Of a DNA stretch of 46,131 bases, positions 30,957 to 39,745 are shown in pieces. The position numbers and the translations under genes are program-made. The stretch's first letter is position 1, and the number at the start of each line of letters is the position of its first letter. Below the pieces are notes generated by a model that saw nothing but the letters and a program-made list of their open reading frames with translations, did not search any database and was not told the DNA's origin. This DNA is from a virus: IMG/VR virus record IMGVR_UViG_3300031825_000255, positions 1 to 46,131 of that record; one strand, written 5' to 3'.

Positions 30957-31175
30957 ATGCGTGTGTATCCCTCTCCGGGCCGGCTGGTCCGGGACCCGGT
31001 CCGCCGCGACTTCCTGCCCGAGGACGGGCGCGACGTACCCGACGGCGATCGCTACTGGCTGCGCCGCCTGGCCTGTGGCGATGCCACCAAAACGCCGACG
31101 GCGGCCACGGTTGCCACGGTCTCGGCTGACAGCCAGCCGCTGGCCCCTACCCCTGACACCGGGAGCGTCCAATGA
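30957..31175 (+). CDS. DUF2635 family tail protein (Mu gp38-like)
   Basis: 72 aa. MRVYPSPGRLVRDPVRRDFLP then DGDRYWLRRLACGDA is the DUF2635 pattern found just upstream of Mu-type sheath genes. Its C-terminal 25 residues are Thr/Pro-rich. The end overlaps the sheath ATG by 4 nt. Function unknown; position marks the switch from the lambda-like head to the Mu-like tail block. Confidence 0.85.
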   Translation: MRVYPSPGRLVRDPVRRDFLPEDGRDVPDGDRYWLRRLACGDATKTPTAATVATVSADSQPLAPTPDTGSVQ

Positions 31176-32650
31176 CTGTCCCCTTCAACAACACCCCCGA
31201 GAACCTGCGGGTCCCGCTGTTCTACGCCGAGGTCGACAACAGTCAGGCCAACAGCGGCGCACAGAATCAGCGCACCCTGCTGATCGGGCAGGTCATCGCC
31301 GCCGGCAATGCCGTGGTGAACATCCCGGTCCTGGGCCAGGGTGTCAGCGATGCCAAGGCCAAGGGCGGCGAGGGCTCCATGCTCGCGCTGATGGCCGAGG
31401 CGTACAAGAAAGCCGACAGCTTCGGCGAGGTCTGGTTTCTGCCACTGGCCGATGCCGAGGGCTCCGTCGCCGCCAGCGGCTCGATCACCCTGGCCGGGAG
31501 CCCGTCGGAAACCGGCGTGCTGTACCTCTACGTCGCCGGCCAGCGCATCGCGCTGACCGTGGTCGCCAAGGACACGCCCGCCGCGATCGCCACGGCGCTG
31601 GCCGCGCTGATCAACGGCACGGCCCGTCTGCCGGTCACGGCGACGGCGGCGGATGCCATCGTGACGGTCACGGCGAAGAACAAGGGGCTGGCGGGCAACG
31701 AGATCGACCTGCGCCTCAATTACCTGGGGACCGCCGGCGGGGAATCGACGCCGGCCGGGATTACCGTGACCATCACGACGATGGCTGGCGGTCTGACTAA
31801 TCCGACGCTGGACGCCGCCCTGGCCAACTTGGGCGATCAGCCGTTCGACTTCATCATCAGCCCCTACACCGATACCGCCTCGCTCAATGCGCTGCGGGAT
31901 CTGCTGAGCGACAAGGGCGGGCGCTGGAGTTATGCCAGTCAGCTCTACGGCCATGTGTTCGCCGCCCAGCGCGGCACGCTCGCCACCCTGGCGACGGCAG
32001 GCAATGCCCGCAATAACCAGCACGAGACCATCCTCGGCTTCGACGACTCGCCGTCGCCGGCCTGGATCTGGGCGGCCGACCTGGCCGGCACGGCGGCTGT
32101 GGCCCTTCGCGCCGACCCGGGGCGGCCACTGCAGACGCTGACCCTGAGCACCGCTTTGGCGCCGCCGCTGGCGTCGCGCTTCGAGCTGGGCGAGCGCAAT
32201 ACCCTGCTGTGGGACGGCATCTCGACGTTCACCGTGCAGAGCGATGGCACCGTGGCGCTGGAGAACGTCATCACGACCTACCAGCAGAACGCCTTCGGGT
32301 CGCCGGATGACAGCTATCTGGAGATCGAGACGCTGTTCCTGCTGATGTACGTGCTTCGCGCCCAGCGCGCGCTGGTGACCAGCAAGTACGCCCGCGTCAA
32401 GCTGGCCGCCGACGGGACGCGCTTCGCACCGGGCTCGGCCATCGTCACGCCGAAGATCATCAGGGCCGATCTGATCGCCCAGTACCAGGAGCTGGAGTAC
32501 GCGGGCTTCGTTCAGGATGCGCAGGCTTTCGCCCAGGCGCTGATCGTCGAGAAGAACGGCAGCAATCCGAACCGGGTCGACGTGCTCTGGCCGGGAACCC
32601 TGATGAACCAGCTGCGGATCTTCGCGCTGCTCGCCCAGTTCCGCCTGTAA
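31172..32650 (+). CDS. contractile tail sheath protein (Mu gpL-like)
   Basis: 492 aa. N-terminal VPLFYAEVDNSQANSG and RTLLIGQV, a long inserted beta domain with Thr/Ala repeats (about 85-205), the conserved FDFIISPYTDTASLNALRDLL core and the C-terminal handshake region with VFQDAQ-like FVQDAQAFAQALIVEKNG. Sheath rings contract to drive the tube through the envelope. Presence of a sheath makes this a myovirus. Confidence 0.95.
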   Translation: MTVPFNNTPENLRVPLFYAEVDNSQANSGAQNQRTLLIGQVIAAGNAVVNIPVLGQGVSDAKAKGGEGSMLALMAEAYKKADSFGEVWFLPLADAEGSVAASGSITLAGSPSETGVLYLYVAGQRIALTVVAKDTPAAIATALAALINGTARLPVTATAADAIVTVTAKNKGLAGNEIDLRLNYLGTAGGESTPAGITVTITTMAGGLTNPTLDAALANLGDQPFDFIISPYTDTASLNALRDLLSDKGGRWSYASQLYGHVFAAQRGTLATLATAGNARNNQHETILGFDDSPSPAWIWAADLAGTAAVALRADPGRPLQTLTLSTALAPPLASRFELGERNTLLWDGISTFTVQSDGTVALENVITTYQQNAFGSPDDSYLEIETLFLLMYVLRAQRALVTSKYARVKLAADGTRFAPGSAIVTPKIIRADLIAQYQELEYAGFVQDAQAFAQALIVEKNGSNPNRVDVLWPGTLMNQLRIFALLAQFRL

Positions 32651-32669
32651 CCCGAGTACCTATCCACCA

Positions 32670-32692
32670 GCCGCCTGCGGGCGGCTTTTTTT
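32670..32692 (+). terminator. terminator-like hairpin after the sheath gene
   Basis: GCCGCC-TGCG-GGCGGC followed by T7, near copy of the hairpin at 28560-28580. Likely limits read-through from the highly expressed sheath gene into the tube gene. Confidence 0.75.
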
Positions 32693-32707
32693 CGCCAGGA
32701 GAACACC

Positions 32708-33076
32708 GTGGGAAATACCACCAACCGCCTCGCGGGAACGGCCTACCTGTCCGTCGACGGCAAGTCCTTCATGCTGGTCGGCGACTTCTCTTACAAGACC
32801 AGCGGCGTGTCCCGCGAGACCTTGTCGGGCATGGACGCCGTCCATGGCTACAGCGAGAAGCCGGCCGCGGGCGCGATCAGTGGAACCATCCGCGACTCGA
32901 ACGGGTTGAGCATGGCCGAGCTGAACGGCATGACCAACGTGACCGTCGTGTGCGAGCTGGCCAACGGCAAGACCGTGATCGGCCGCAATATGTGGTCGAT
33001 CGACCAACCGGAAAACAAGGCCTCCGAGGCCACCATCGAGATGAAGTGGGAAGGCCCCACCGTCACGGAGAACTGA
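32708..33076 (+). CDS. tail tube protein (Mu gpM-like)
   Basis: 122 aa from GTG 32708 (CAGGAGAACACC upstream). The beta-barrel pattern matches the tail tube family: RLAGTAYLSVDGKSFMLVGDF, KPAAGAISGTIRD and EMKWEGPTV at the end. It polymerises into the inner tube of the contractile tail. Small, complete and in the expected order after the sheath. Confidence 0.92.
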   Translation: MGNTTNRLAGTAYLSVDGKSFMLVGDFSYKTSGVSRETLSGMDAVHGYSEKPAAGAISGTIRDSNGLSMAELNGMTNVTVVCELANGKTVIGRNMWSIDQPENKASEATIEMKWEGPTVTEN

Positions 33077-33079
33077 TCC

Positions 33080-33373
33080 ATGCAGCAAGAAGAACTTACT
33101 CTCACCCTGAGCAAGCCGGTCACCATCGGTTCCGGCGAGGCTGCCATGACTTACGACCAGCTCGACCTGCGCGAGCCCACCGCCGGCGAGTTGGAGAAGG
33201 CCAGCCGGGCGGACACCTCCATCGGGGTGGCCATTAACCTGATCCAGCTGATCGCCAAGGTCCCGCGCTCTGTAGTCGAGCGGCTTTGCCAGCGTGATCT
33301 GGCACGTGCCAATGCGTTCCTCGAGTCTTTTACCAACGCTGGCCAGCCGGAGGCGGAGGCTGGCCAGAACTGA
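33080..33373 (+). CDS. tail assembly chaperone, short form (Mu gp41-like)
   Basis: 97 aa. ELTLTLSKPVTIGSGE, TYDQLDLREPTAGELEKAS and AINLIQLIAKVPRSVVERL fit the tail assembly chaperone family of Mu/P2-type phages. It coats the tape measure before tail assembly. A second frame (33298-33498, -1) encodes the conserved extension, so a longer form made by ribosomal frameshifting is expected. Confidence 0.85.
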   Translation: MQQEELTLTLSKPVTIGSGEAAMTYDQLDLREPTAGELEKASRADTSIGVAINLIQLIAKVPRSVVERLCQRDLARANAFLESFTNAGQPEAEAGQN

Positions 33374-33498
33374 TCGCCGAGCTGACCAAATTCTACGGCT
33401 GGGGGCCACGCGAGGCGTGGTCCCTGACCCTGGGCGAGCTGGACTGGTGGAACCGCCAGGCCCTGCGTATGGAGGGGCACGGGAATGGCCAACAATAG
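33298..33498 (+). CDS. tail assembly chaperone C-terminal extension, -1 frame
   Basis: In the frame one base back from the 33080-33373 gene, an open stretch runs from 33298 to a TAG at 33498 and encodes LIAELTKFYGWGPREAWSLT, then LGELDWWNRQALRMEG. This resembles gpE'/T-type extensions. It has no start codon or ribosome site of its own. A T-run (TTTT, 33328-33331) within the overlap is a candidate slip point. It overlaps the tape-measure start by 14 nt. Confidence 0.7.
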   Translation, partial: SGTCQCVPRVFYQRWPAGGGGWPELIAELTKFYGWGPREAWSLTLGELDWWNRQALRMEGHGNGQQ

Positions 33499-35425
33499 CT
33501 TCACGATCACCATCAGCGCGGTGGACAAGGCGACGGCTACCGTTCGCAAGGTCAACCAGGCCATCGACCGCCTGACCCGGCCTTTCACCCAGGTCGGCAA
33601 GTCGTTCAAGGGATTGGGGCGCGAGCTGGGCTTTGACCGGATCGGTCGGGACCTGGGTCATATCGGCCGCGAGGCCGGTAGCGCGGCGCGCGGGATCGGT
33701 TCGATCGTCGCGCCCATGGCCGCCATCACCAGCGTCGGCTCGGTGGCTGGCATTGCCGCCCTGGCCGACAACTGGGCCCGACTGGGGCGCTCAATCGACA
33801 ACAGCGCGGCCGGTATCGGCATTTCGACCGGGCAGCTGCAGAGCTTCCAGGGCGCCGCCCGGCTCGCGGGGATCTCCAGCGAGACGATGACCGGCAGCCT
33901 GGATGCACTGGCGACCACCATGCAGAACGCCAAATGGGGGCGGGATCAGGGGGCGCTGCTGCTGTTCAGCAAGCTCGGCGTCAGCATGGACCGCACGGCC
34001 AAGGGCAGCAACGATGTCGTCGGCGCATTCCGCTCCATTGCCGATGCCATCGGCAAGGAGACCAACCCGCAGGTGCAGGCGCTGATCGCCAACCGCCTGG
34101 GGCTGGGGGCCATGCTGCCGTTCCTGCGGCAGGGATCGGCCGGCATCGCCGAGTATCAGGTCACGGTCCAGCGCCTGGGCTACGTGATGAGTGACGAGGC
34201 GGTGCAGCGCTCGAAGGCCTTCGCGCTGAGTCTGGCGGGGCTAGAGATTGCCATCGAGGGCACGAAAAACGCCATCGGCGATGCGCTGATTCCGGCGATC
34301 AAGCCGCTGGCCGATCAGTTCGCCACCTGGATCGCCCAGAACCGCGAGCTGATCGCCATCAACGTGGGCGAGTGGGCGGGAGGGTTCGCCCAGTGGGTCA
34401 ACGGCATCGACTGGAAGGGCGTCGGCCAGGGGATCAAGGACTTCACCAGCGGCATCGGGCAGATCGTCGACTGGCTGGGCGGCTGGAAAAACGCGGCGAT
34501 CGCCTTGGCGATAACGATGAATGCCGGACTGATCGTCAGCGTCGCCTCGCTCGGCCTCGGCGTGGCCAAGGCCGGGGTAGGCGTGCTGTCTTTCGTCGGG
34601 CTGCTCTGGAAGTGGCAGGCCGCCGCGAAGGCCGCGCTCGCTGCCCAGGGGGCGCTGTCCGTGGGCGCCGCTGTGGGAGGATTGGCCGCTCAGGCGGGCC
34701 TCGTCGGCTTGGCCGGCCTGGCCGGCTATGGGGTCGGCACGCTGATCAACGACAAGCTGCTCTCTGGAACCAAGGCTGGCGACTGGATTGGCGATAAGGT
34801 CGCGCGGACCGCGGCTTTCTTCGGTGTCGATGAAGCCAAGGCGGCCGTCGAGGCGACGGATCGCGCCAAGGCCCTGGAGAAGTTCAACAAGCTGGAGTCG
34901 CAGTTCCGCCTGCCGTCCGGCCTGCTGGACAGCATGTGGAGCAAGGAATCGAGCCGTGGCACGAACATGGTGTCGCCCGCCGGCGCGCGCGGGCACTTCC
35001 AGTTCATGCCCGATACGGCCAAGCAGTACGGGGTGCGCAATCCGAACGACCTGGATCAGTCGGCGGCCGGGGCGGCGCGGATGATGCGCGAGCTGCTCGA
35101 TGCCAATGGCAACAATCTGGATCGAGCGCTGGCCGGCTACAACTGGGGGCAAGGAAACCTCTCCCGCAAGGGCCTGGGTGCTGCGCCGACCGAGACCGTC
35201 AATTACATCCGCGACGTGAAGGCCGGTATGGCGGGCGCTTCCGGTAATGGTCCTGCACCGCAGGGGCCGATCACGGGTAGGGACGTCCAGGCGCAGAACA
35301 GCAAGATCCAGCTGGAGGTCGAGCTGAAGAACGCGCCGGAAGGCACCAAGGCCCGTGTCAAATCGACGGAGGGCATCCCGGTGTCGAGCCGCATTTCGCT
35401 GACAGGCGTAGGAGGAATCGCATGA
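33485..35425 (+). CDS. tape measure protein with lytic transglycosylase domain
   Basis: 646 aa. N-terminus NSFTITISAVDKATATVRKVNQAI is typical of Mu-type tape measures. The middle has long helices and several hydrophobic stretches (VGSVAGIAALADNWA, AIALAITMNAGLIVSVASLGLG). Residues about 473-580 are an SLT lysozyme-like domain: LPSGLLDSMWSKESSRG with catalytic Glu about 488, GHFQFMPDTAKQYG and YNWGQGNL. The protein sets the tail length and probably opens peptidoglycan during DNA entry. The small size implies a short tail. Confidence 0.92.
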   Translation: MANNSFTITISAVDKATATVRKVNQAIDRLTRPFTQVGKSFKGLGRELGFDRIGRDLGHIGREAGSAARGIGSIVAPMAAITSVGSVAGIAALADNWARLGRSIDNSAAGIGISTGQLQSFQGAARLAGISSETMTGSLDALATTMQNAKWGRDQGALLLFSKLGVSMDRTAKGSNDVVGAFRSIADAIGKETNPQVQALIANRLGLGAMLPFLRQGSAGIAEYQVTVQRLGYVMSDEAVQRSKAFALSLAGLEIAIEGTKNAIGDALIPAIKPLADQFATWIAQNRELIAINVGEWAGGFAQWVNGIDWKGVGQGIKDFTSGIGQIVDWLGGWKNAAIALAITMNAGLIVSVASLGLGVAKAGVGVLSFVGLLWKWQAAAKAALAAQGALSVGAAVGGLAAQAGLVGLAGLAGYGVGTLINDKLLSGTKAGDWIGDKVARTAAFFGVDEAKAAVEATDRAKALEKFNKLESQFRLPSGLLDSMWSKESSRGTNMVSPAGARGHFQFMPDTAKQYGVRNPNDLDQSAAGAARMMRELLDANGNNLDRALAGYNWGQGNLSRKGLGAAPTETVNYIRDVKAGMAGASGNGPAPQGPITGRDVQAQNSKIQLEVELKNAPEGTKARVKSTEGIPVSSRISLTGVGGIA

Positions 35426-36885
35426 GTCTGCTATCGGACATCGTCCAGGCGGCCAAGGACAGCAACAAGGACTGGCGCAAGGATATTCGGCGGGCGTCGT
35501 TTCGCGGGGTACCCTTCGCGGTCTATGGCGGCGAGGGGATCTTCGGCCGCCGGATAGCCCTGCATGAGTACCCCGGCCGGGACAAGCCCTACATCGAGGA
35601 CATGGGGCGCTCGACGCGCCGCATCCGGCTGTCGGGCTTCCTAGTCTCGAACAGTCTGGTCTACGGTGGCGGCGATGCCAAGGCCCAGCGCGACGCCATG
35701 GTCGATGCGGTGGAGCGCCCAGGCCCCGGGGTGCTGGTCCATCCCACGCTCGGCGAACTGATCGTCAACGTCCCGGACGGCGGCCTGCAGGTGATCGAGC
35801 GCTGGGACATGGGGCGCTACTTCGAGCTGAGCTTCATCTTCATCGAATACGGCCAGCACATTTTCCCTGCCACCGCCCCGTCGAAGGTCAGCCTGCTCGA
35901 CAAGCTGGCCAAGAAGCTGCACCTGTCCGCTGCACTGGACTTCGCCCGTAAGGTGATCGGGACGGTGAGCAAGGTGGTGGGAAAGGTGATGAGCGCCGTC
36001 AACACGGTGCTGAACACGGTCGAGGGCGTGATCCGATTCGGCAAGGCGGTGGTCGGCGCCGTGGTCAACACGGTGGCCGGCTTTGCCGAGGTCGTCGGCC
36101 GGGTCGCGCGGGATATGCGCAACGTCACCAGCCTCGGCAGCCTGCTGACGGGCAATTTCGGCCGCTATGCCCATGGCAACGTGAGCAGCGCCCTGGTCAA
36201 GAGCCAGAAGGCGACGAACAGCGGGGCGACCATCGACGACCTGCTGGCCAGCCATACGCAGAACCTGGCTGCGGTCGATCGCGCGAGCGCGACGCTGAGT
36301 GCTGCGGCAGCCAATCTAGATGCTGATGGCGGCGATGTCTTCACGGCGGCTGCCCAGGCGCTGATGGATGCCCTGGTGGCCACTATCCCCGATCCGGGTA
36401 TCGCCGTGTCGCTGCTGGGCGAACTGGTCAGCTATCAGCCCGTGGCGTTCTCAAGCGATAGCGCGATCGGCAATGCCCAGGCCATTGCGCGGGACGCTAC
36501 CTCGGCGCTGCTGCGCCGTGGCGCCATGGCTGCAATGGCCCAGCAGGTGGCCACCTATGCGCCGTCCTCCCACGATGAGGCCGTGGCGCTGATGGGGACC
36601 GTTGCCGGCTATCTCGATGCCGAGATCCTGACCGCCGGCGATGCCGGGGACGACGAGAGCTATGCGGCGCTGATCGGGCTGCGGCAGGACGTTGTTGACT
36701 ACCTGTCCACCGCCGGCGCCACGTTGCCCCGCCTGGAGACGTTCCAGTTCAAGACCGCACTGCCTTCCCTGGTCATGGCGAGCCGGCTCTACGGGGACGC
36801 CGCCCGCGCCGAGGAGCTGGTGGAGCAGGCCGACCCGATTCATCCGGCGTTCATGCCGACTACGGTGAGGGTATTGTCCAGCTAG
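35422..36885 (+). CDS. DNA circularisation / tail protein (Mu gpN-like)
   Basis: 487 aa. The N-terminal 130 residues match the DNA-circularisation N-domain family: DWRKDIRRASFRGVPFAVYG, RRIALHEYPGRDKPYIEDMG and FIFIEYGQHIFPA. In contractile phages this protein is a baseplate hub part. The C-terminal part is Ala-rich and helical. Start overlaps the tape-measure stop by 4 nt. After it the operon is interrupted by a minus-strand gene. Confidence 0.92.
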   Translation: MSLLSDIVQAAKDSNKDWRKDIRRASFRGVPFAVYGGEGIFGRRIALHEYPGRDKPYIEDMGRSTRRIRLSGFLVSNSLVYGGGDAKAQRDAMVDAVERPGPGVLVHPTLGELIVNVPDGGLQVIERWDMGRYFELSFIFIEYGQHIFPATAPSKVSLLDKLAKKLHLSAALDFARKVIGTVSKVVGKVMSAVNTVLNTVEGVIRFGKAVVGAVVNTVAGFAEVVGRVARDMRNVTSLGSLLTGNFGRYAHGNVSSALVKSQKATNSGATIDDLLASHTQNLAAVDRASATLSAAAANLDADGGDVFTAAAQALMDALVATIPDPGIAVSLLGELVSYQPVAFSSDSAIGNAQAIARDATSALLRRGAMAAMAQQVATYAPSSHDEAVALMGTVAGYLDAEILTAGDAGDDESYAALIGLRQDVVDYLSTAGATLPRLETFQFKTALPSLVMASRLYGDAARAEELVEQADPIHPAFMPTTVRVLSS

Positions 36886-36904
36886 ATTGCCGGATACCAA
36901 TGCC

Positions 36905-37483
36905 CTATATCCGCCCAGGAAATAACCGAGCATCGAGGACCTTCTTGGAGGTCGGATCAAAGTCGCACTCATAGATGAATCCTTGATAGGCGCCAAATTG
37001 GTTTTGAACTTCAATCTTGTCGCCTATGAATGTGATCTTTCCGGTCGATTGATCGATCCATCGAATTCTTGAGAACTTTGGCTCCAGGAATCCATCGGTC
37101 CAGCGATGGGAAAAGTTAGGCATCCGTTCTATTGCTCTGACGCAGGGCAGTGAGGCGTCATACAGTGTGCGCTCGGACCAGCATTGAATGTCCTTCATGC
37201 ATTCGGCGTCGCTGATTTTGGGCTGCGTAGGTTGCTCAGTTTTCTGTTCCTGCTTCGGAGGTGCCGCAGTCTGCTGGTCGCTTTCCCGATTGTTGTTGGC
37301 GAGTTTCGCGAAGAGGAACATTAACAATAATGAGCCAGCTACTATCCCGAATATAATTCTAAAAAGACTTTTAATAATTCCTGTCGGGTTAACTTTCGTC
37401 GGTACAGGTGCGCCGCAATTGGGGCATATTTTGGCTTTTGTTGAAATATCTTTACCGCATTCTTTGCACTTTATCAGCGCCAT
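36905..37483 (-). CDS. zinc-ribbon membrane protein, antisense accessory gene
   Basis: 192 aa from ATG 37483 (CAGGAG seven bases upstream). An N-terminal zinc ribbon (IKCKECGKDISTKAKICPNCG) is followed by a hydrophobic helix (IIFGIVAGSLLLMFLFA, about 42-62), a Gln/Lys linker and a C-terminal domain with two Cys pairs (DAECMKDIQC, ECDF) and RIRWIDQSTGKITFIGDK. It runs against the tail genes between gpN and gpP, where Mu-type operons have no gene, and is more AT-rich. Its own promoter lies at 37523-37550. It is probably expressed in the lysogen. Confidence 0.85.
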   Translation of the reverse strand: MALIKCKECGKDISTKAKICPNCGAPVPTKVNPTGIIKSLFRIIFGIVAGSLLLMFLFAKLANNNRESDQQTAAPPKQEQKTEQPTQPKISDAECMKDIQCWSERTLYDASLPCVRAIERMPNFSHRWTDGFLEPKFSRIRWIDQSTGKITFIGDKIEVQNQFGAYQGFIYECDFDPTSKKVLDARLFPGRI

Positions 37484-37522
37484 TGCGAACTCCTGATTGT
37501 TACCCATTCTTGGACGGTGGCC

Positions 37523-37550
37523 ATGATATGGCCATTGTCGAAGAAGTCCA
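37523..37550 (-). promoter_or_regulatory. candidate promoter of the antisense zinc-ribbon gene
   Basis: Minus-strand TGGACT (37545-37550) and TATCAT (37523-37528) are 16 bp apart. A TGGCCA-TGATA-TGGCCA duplication of a palindrome surrounds the -10 box. It lies 40 nt before the ATG at 37483. Confidence 0.5.
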
Positions 37551-37601
37551 TGTTGAGCTTCAGGCACAGGTTCCCGCTTGGTTAGCGCTTTAAGAGGAAA
37601 A

Positions 37602-38672
37602 ATGGCAGACGAAGACTTATACCTGACCATCGGCGATCAGGTCGTCACCGGCTGGACCAGTATCCGCGTGACCCGTGGCATCGAGCGTGTGCCGAGCGAT
37701 TTCGACATCAGCCTGACTGAGCGCTACCCGGACGAGTTGGATCGGTTGGTCATCGAGCCCGGCATGGCCTGTGAGGTCAGGCTGGGCGACGACCTGGTGA
37801 TTACCGGCTGGGCGGACCATTTCGTCCCGGGCTTTTCCGCGGACGACCACACGATACGCGTCGCCGGCCGCTCCCGCTGCGCCGACCTGGTCGACTGCTC
37901 AGCCGAGTGGCCGGGTGGTCAGATCAGTAATGCCACGGTGCTCGGTGTGGCGCAGAAGCTGGCCTCGGTCTACCAGGGCATTGCCGTCTCGACCGATGTA
38001 TCCGACCTGGTCGTGCTGCCGCAGACCAACGTCATGCTCGGCGAGTCGGCCTTCGAGGTCATTGACCGGATGGCCCGATACAGCGCCGTGCTGGCCTACG
38101 ACCTGCCCGACGGCGGCCTGTTCCTGACCCGCGTCGGCACCCAACGTGCCGCCAGCGGCTTTGCTGAAGGGAAAAACGTGCAGGGGGCCTATGTCGACTA
38201 CTCGGCTCACCAGCGGTACTCGACCGTTACGGGCTACCTGCAGTCGTTCGATACCCTGCTCGACATGGGCGAGGCAGGGAACGAGCTATACACGGCCGTT
38301 GACCTGAACGTGAAGCGTCACCGCGGCTTGGCTGTTATCTCCGAAGGCGGCGGCCTGGGGCTCGACATTCTCAGGCAGCGCGTGGACTGGGAGATTGCCC
38401 GCCGGGCAGGGCGCTCGCGCATCGTGCACCTGATCACCGACAGCTGGCGTGATGCGGCGGGGGCGCTGTGGGCGCCCAACACCTTGGTGCCGGTCTCGCT
38501 GCCGCGCCTGAAACTGGAGGCCGAAGGTCTGCTGATCAGCGAAGTGACCTACGAGCGTAGCGATAGGCGCGGCACGACGGCCCGGCTCACGCTGATGGCG
38601 CCGGAGGCCTTCCTGCCGCGGCCAATCAACCTGACCCCGCTATGGGGCGATGTCATGCAGGTGATCCCATGA
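37602..38672 (+). CDS. baseplate hub protein (Mu gpP-like)
   Basis: 356 aa from ATG 37602 (AAGAGGAAAA upstream). It fits the gp44/gpP hub family: [50 protein letters not shown] and [19 protein letters not shown], then [20 protein letters not shown]. It forms the central hub under the spike. Start is downstream of the minus-strand accessory gene. Confidence 0.93.
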   Translation: MADEDLYLTIGDQVVTGWTSIRVTRGIERVPSDFDISLTERYPDELDRLVIEPGMACEVRLGDDLVITGWADHFVPGFSADDHTIRVAGRSRCADLVDCSAEWPGGQISNATVLGVAQKLASVYQGIAVSTDVSDLVVLPQTNVMLGESAFEVIDRMARYSAVLAYDLPDGGLFLTRVGTQRAASGFAEGKNVQGAYVDYSAHQRYSTVTGYLQSFDTLLDMGEAGNELYTAVDLNVKRHRGLAVISEGGGLGLDILRQRVDWEIARRAGRSRIVHLITDSWRDAAGALWAPNTLVPVSLPRLKLEAEGLLISEVTYERSDRRGTTARLTLMAPEAFLPRPINLTPLWGDVMQVIP

Positions 38673-39253
38673 GTGGAGTGATGGACCCGGAAGGGGTCAT
38701 GCGGCGTCTATGGCGCCGCATGCAACTGGTCGTCGGCTGGGCGCGGGTGACGGTCAGCGACGACAGTCGCAGCGCCCAGGTGCTGCAGCTCAAGCTGAAT
38801 AACGCCGAAACCCGGGATGGTACGCCAAGGCTGGCCGAGTTCGGCTTCACCTCGCGGCCGCCGGCCGGCGCCGACGTAGTCGTCGTATTCGCCGGCGGCG
38901 ATCGCTCGAAAGCGGTGGTCATCGCCACCGGCGACCAGGCCACCCGGCCGCGGGATCTGGCCATCGGCGAGACCCAGCTGTACGACCTGTGGGGCAAGTA
39001 CATCCATCTGACCGAGAAGGACGGCGGCATCGTGATCGAGGCCAAGGACACGCCCGTCACGGTCAACAATGCCACCACCGTGACCGTCAACGCCGCGACG
39101 AAGGTGGTGATGAATACCCCGCTGCTGGAGGTCTCCGGCGACATCAAGGCCGGTGGTGACATTACCGACAAGGTGCGCAGCATGCAGGCGGATCGCGAGA
39201 TTTATGACGGACACGACCACGGAGGCGGCCCGACGCCGACGCAGCAGCAATGA
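38669..39253 (+). CDS. baseplate spike protein (Mu gp45-like)
   Basis: 194 aa from ATG 38669. An OB-like first part ([40 protein letters not shown]), then a beta-helix-type repeat ([18 protein letters not shown]), and a C-terminal HDHGGG metal-binding tip, as in Mu and P2 spikes that hold iron at the apex. It pierces the outer membrane. ATG overlaps the gpP stop. Confidence 0.92.
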   Translation: MSGVMDPEGVMRRLWRRMQLVVGWARVTVSDDSRSAQVLQLKLNNAETRDGTPRLAEFGFTSRPPAGADVVVVFAGGDRSKAVVIATGDQATRPRDLAIGETQLYDLWGKYIHLTEKDGGIVIEAKDTPVTVNNATTVTVNAATKVVMNTPLLEVSGDIKAGGDITDKVRSMQADREIYDGHDHGGGPTPTQQQ

Positions 39254-39693
39254 CCGATATCACAACCGTCTGGGTCGTCGAGCGCGGCGAAGGCGACTGG
39301 GCCATCAGCGGCGGCGCGCTGGCCAGCGGCAACGACCTGGCCAGCGCGGTGCTGATCAGCCTGTTCACCGATCGTCGCGCCAATGATGACGACGTGCTGC
39401 CCGATGCCAGTCCCGACCGCCGGGGCTGGTGGGGCGATCTGGACCAGGACGTGCCGATCGGCTCGCGCCTCTGGCTGCTGTCCCGCTCGCGCCTGACCCT
39501 GGACGTAGCCAACACGGCCAAGGGCTATGCCGCCGAAGCGCTGAAATGGCTGCTCGACGACCAGGTCGTGGCCCGCGTGGGCGTGGAGGCATTCATCGTT
39601 CCGCGCAACCGGCTCGATCTGCTCGTGACCCTCACGCGACACGACGGCTCGGTCGTCCCGCTCAAATACAGCTGGGTCTGGTCGCAGGCCTGA
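39250..39693 (+). CDS. baseplate wedge protein (Mu gp46-like)
   Basis: 147 aa: [41 protein letters not shown] and the C-terminal [17 protein letters not shown] match the GP46 family (gp25-like wedge). It starts within the last codon of gp45 (ATGA). Confidence 0.92.
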   Translation: MTDITTVWVVERGEGDWAISGGALASGNDLASAVLISLFTDRRANDDDVLPDASPDRRGWWGDLDQDVPIGSRLWLLSRSRLTLDVANTAKGYAAEALKWLLDDQVVARVGVEAFIVPRNRLDLLVTLTRHDGSVVPLKYSWVWSQA

Positions 39694-39708
39694 TCCGTTC
39701 GCTCCATG

Positions 39709-39729
39709 ACCGCCGCCAGGCGGTTTTTT
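39709..39729 (+). terminator. hairpin with T-run before the gp47 gene
   Basis: ACCGCC-GCCA-GGCGGT followed by T6, 16 nt after the gp46 stop. Probably a partial terminator, as the tail operon continues. Confidence 0.65.
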
Positions 39730-39745
39730 GTTTCTGGAGTTTCCT

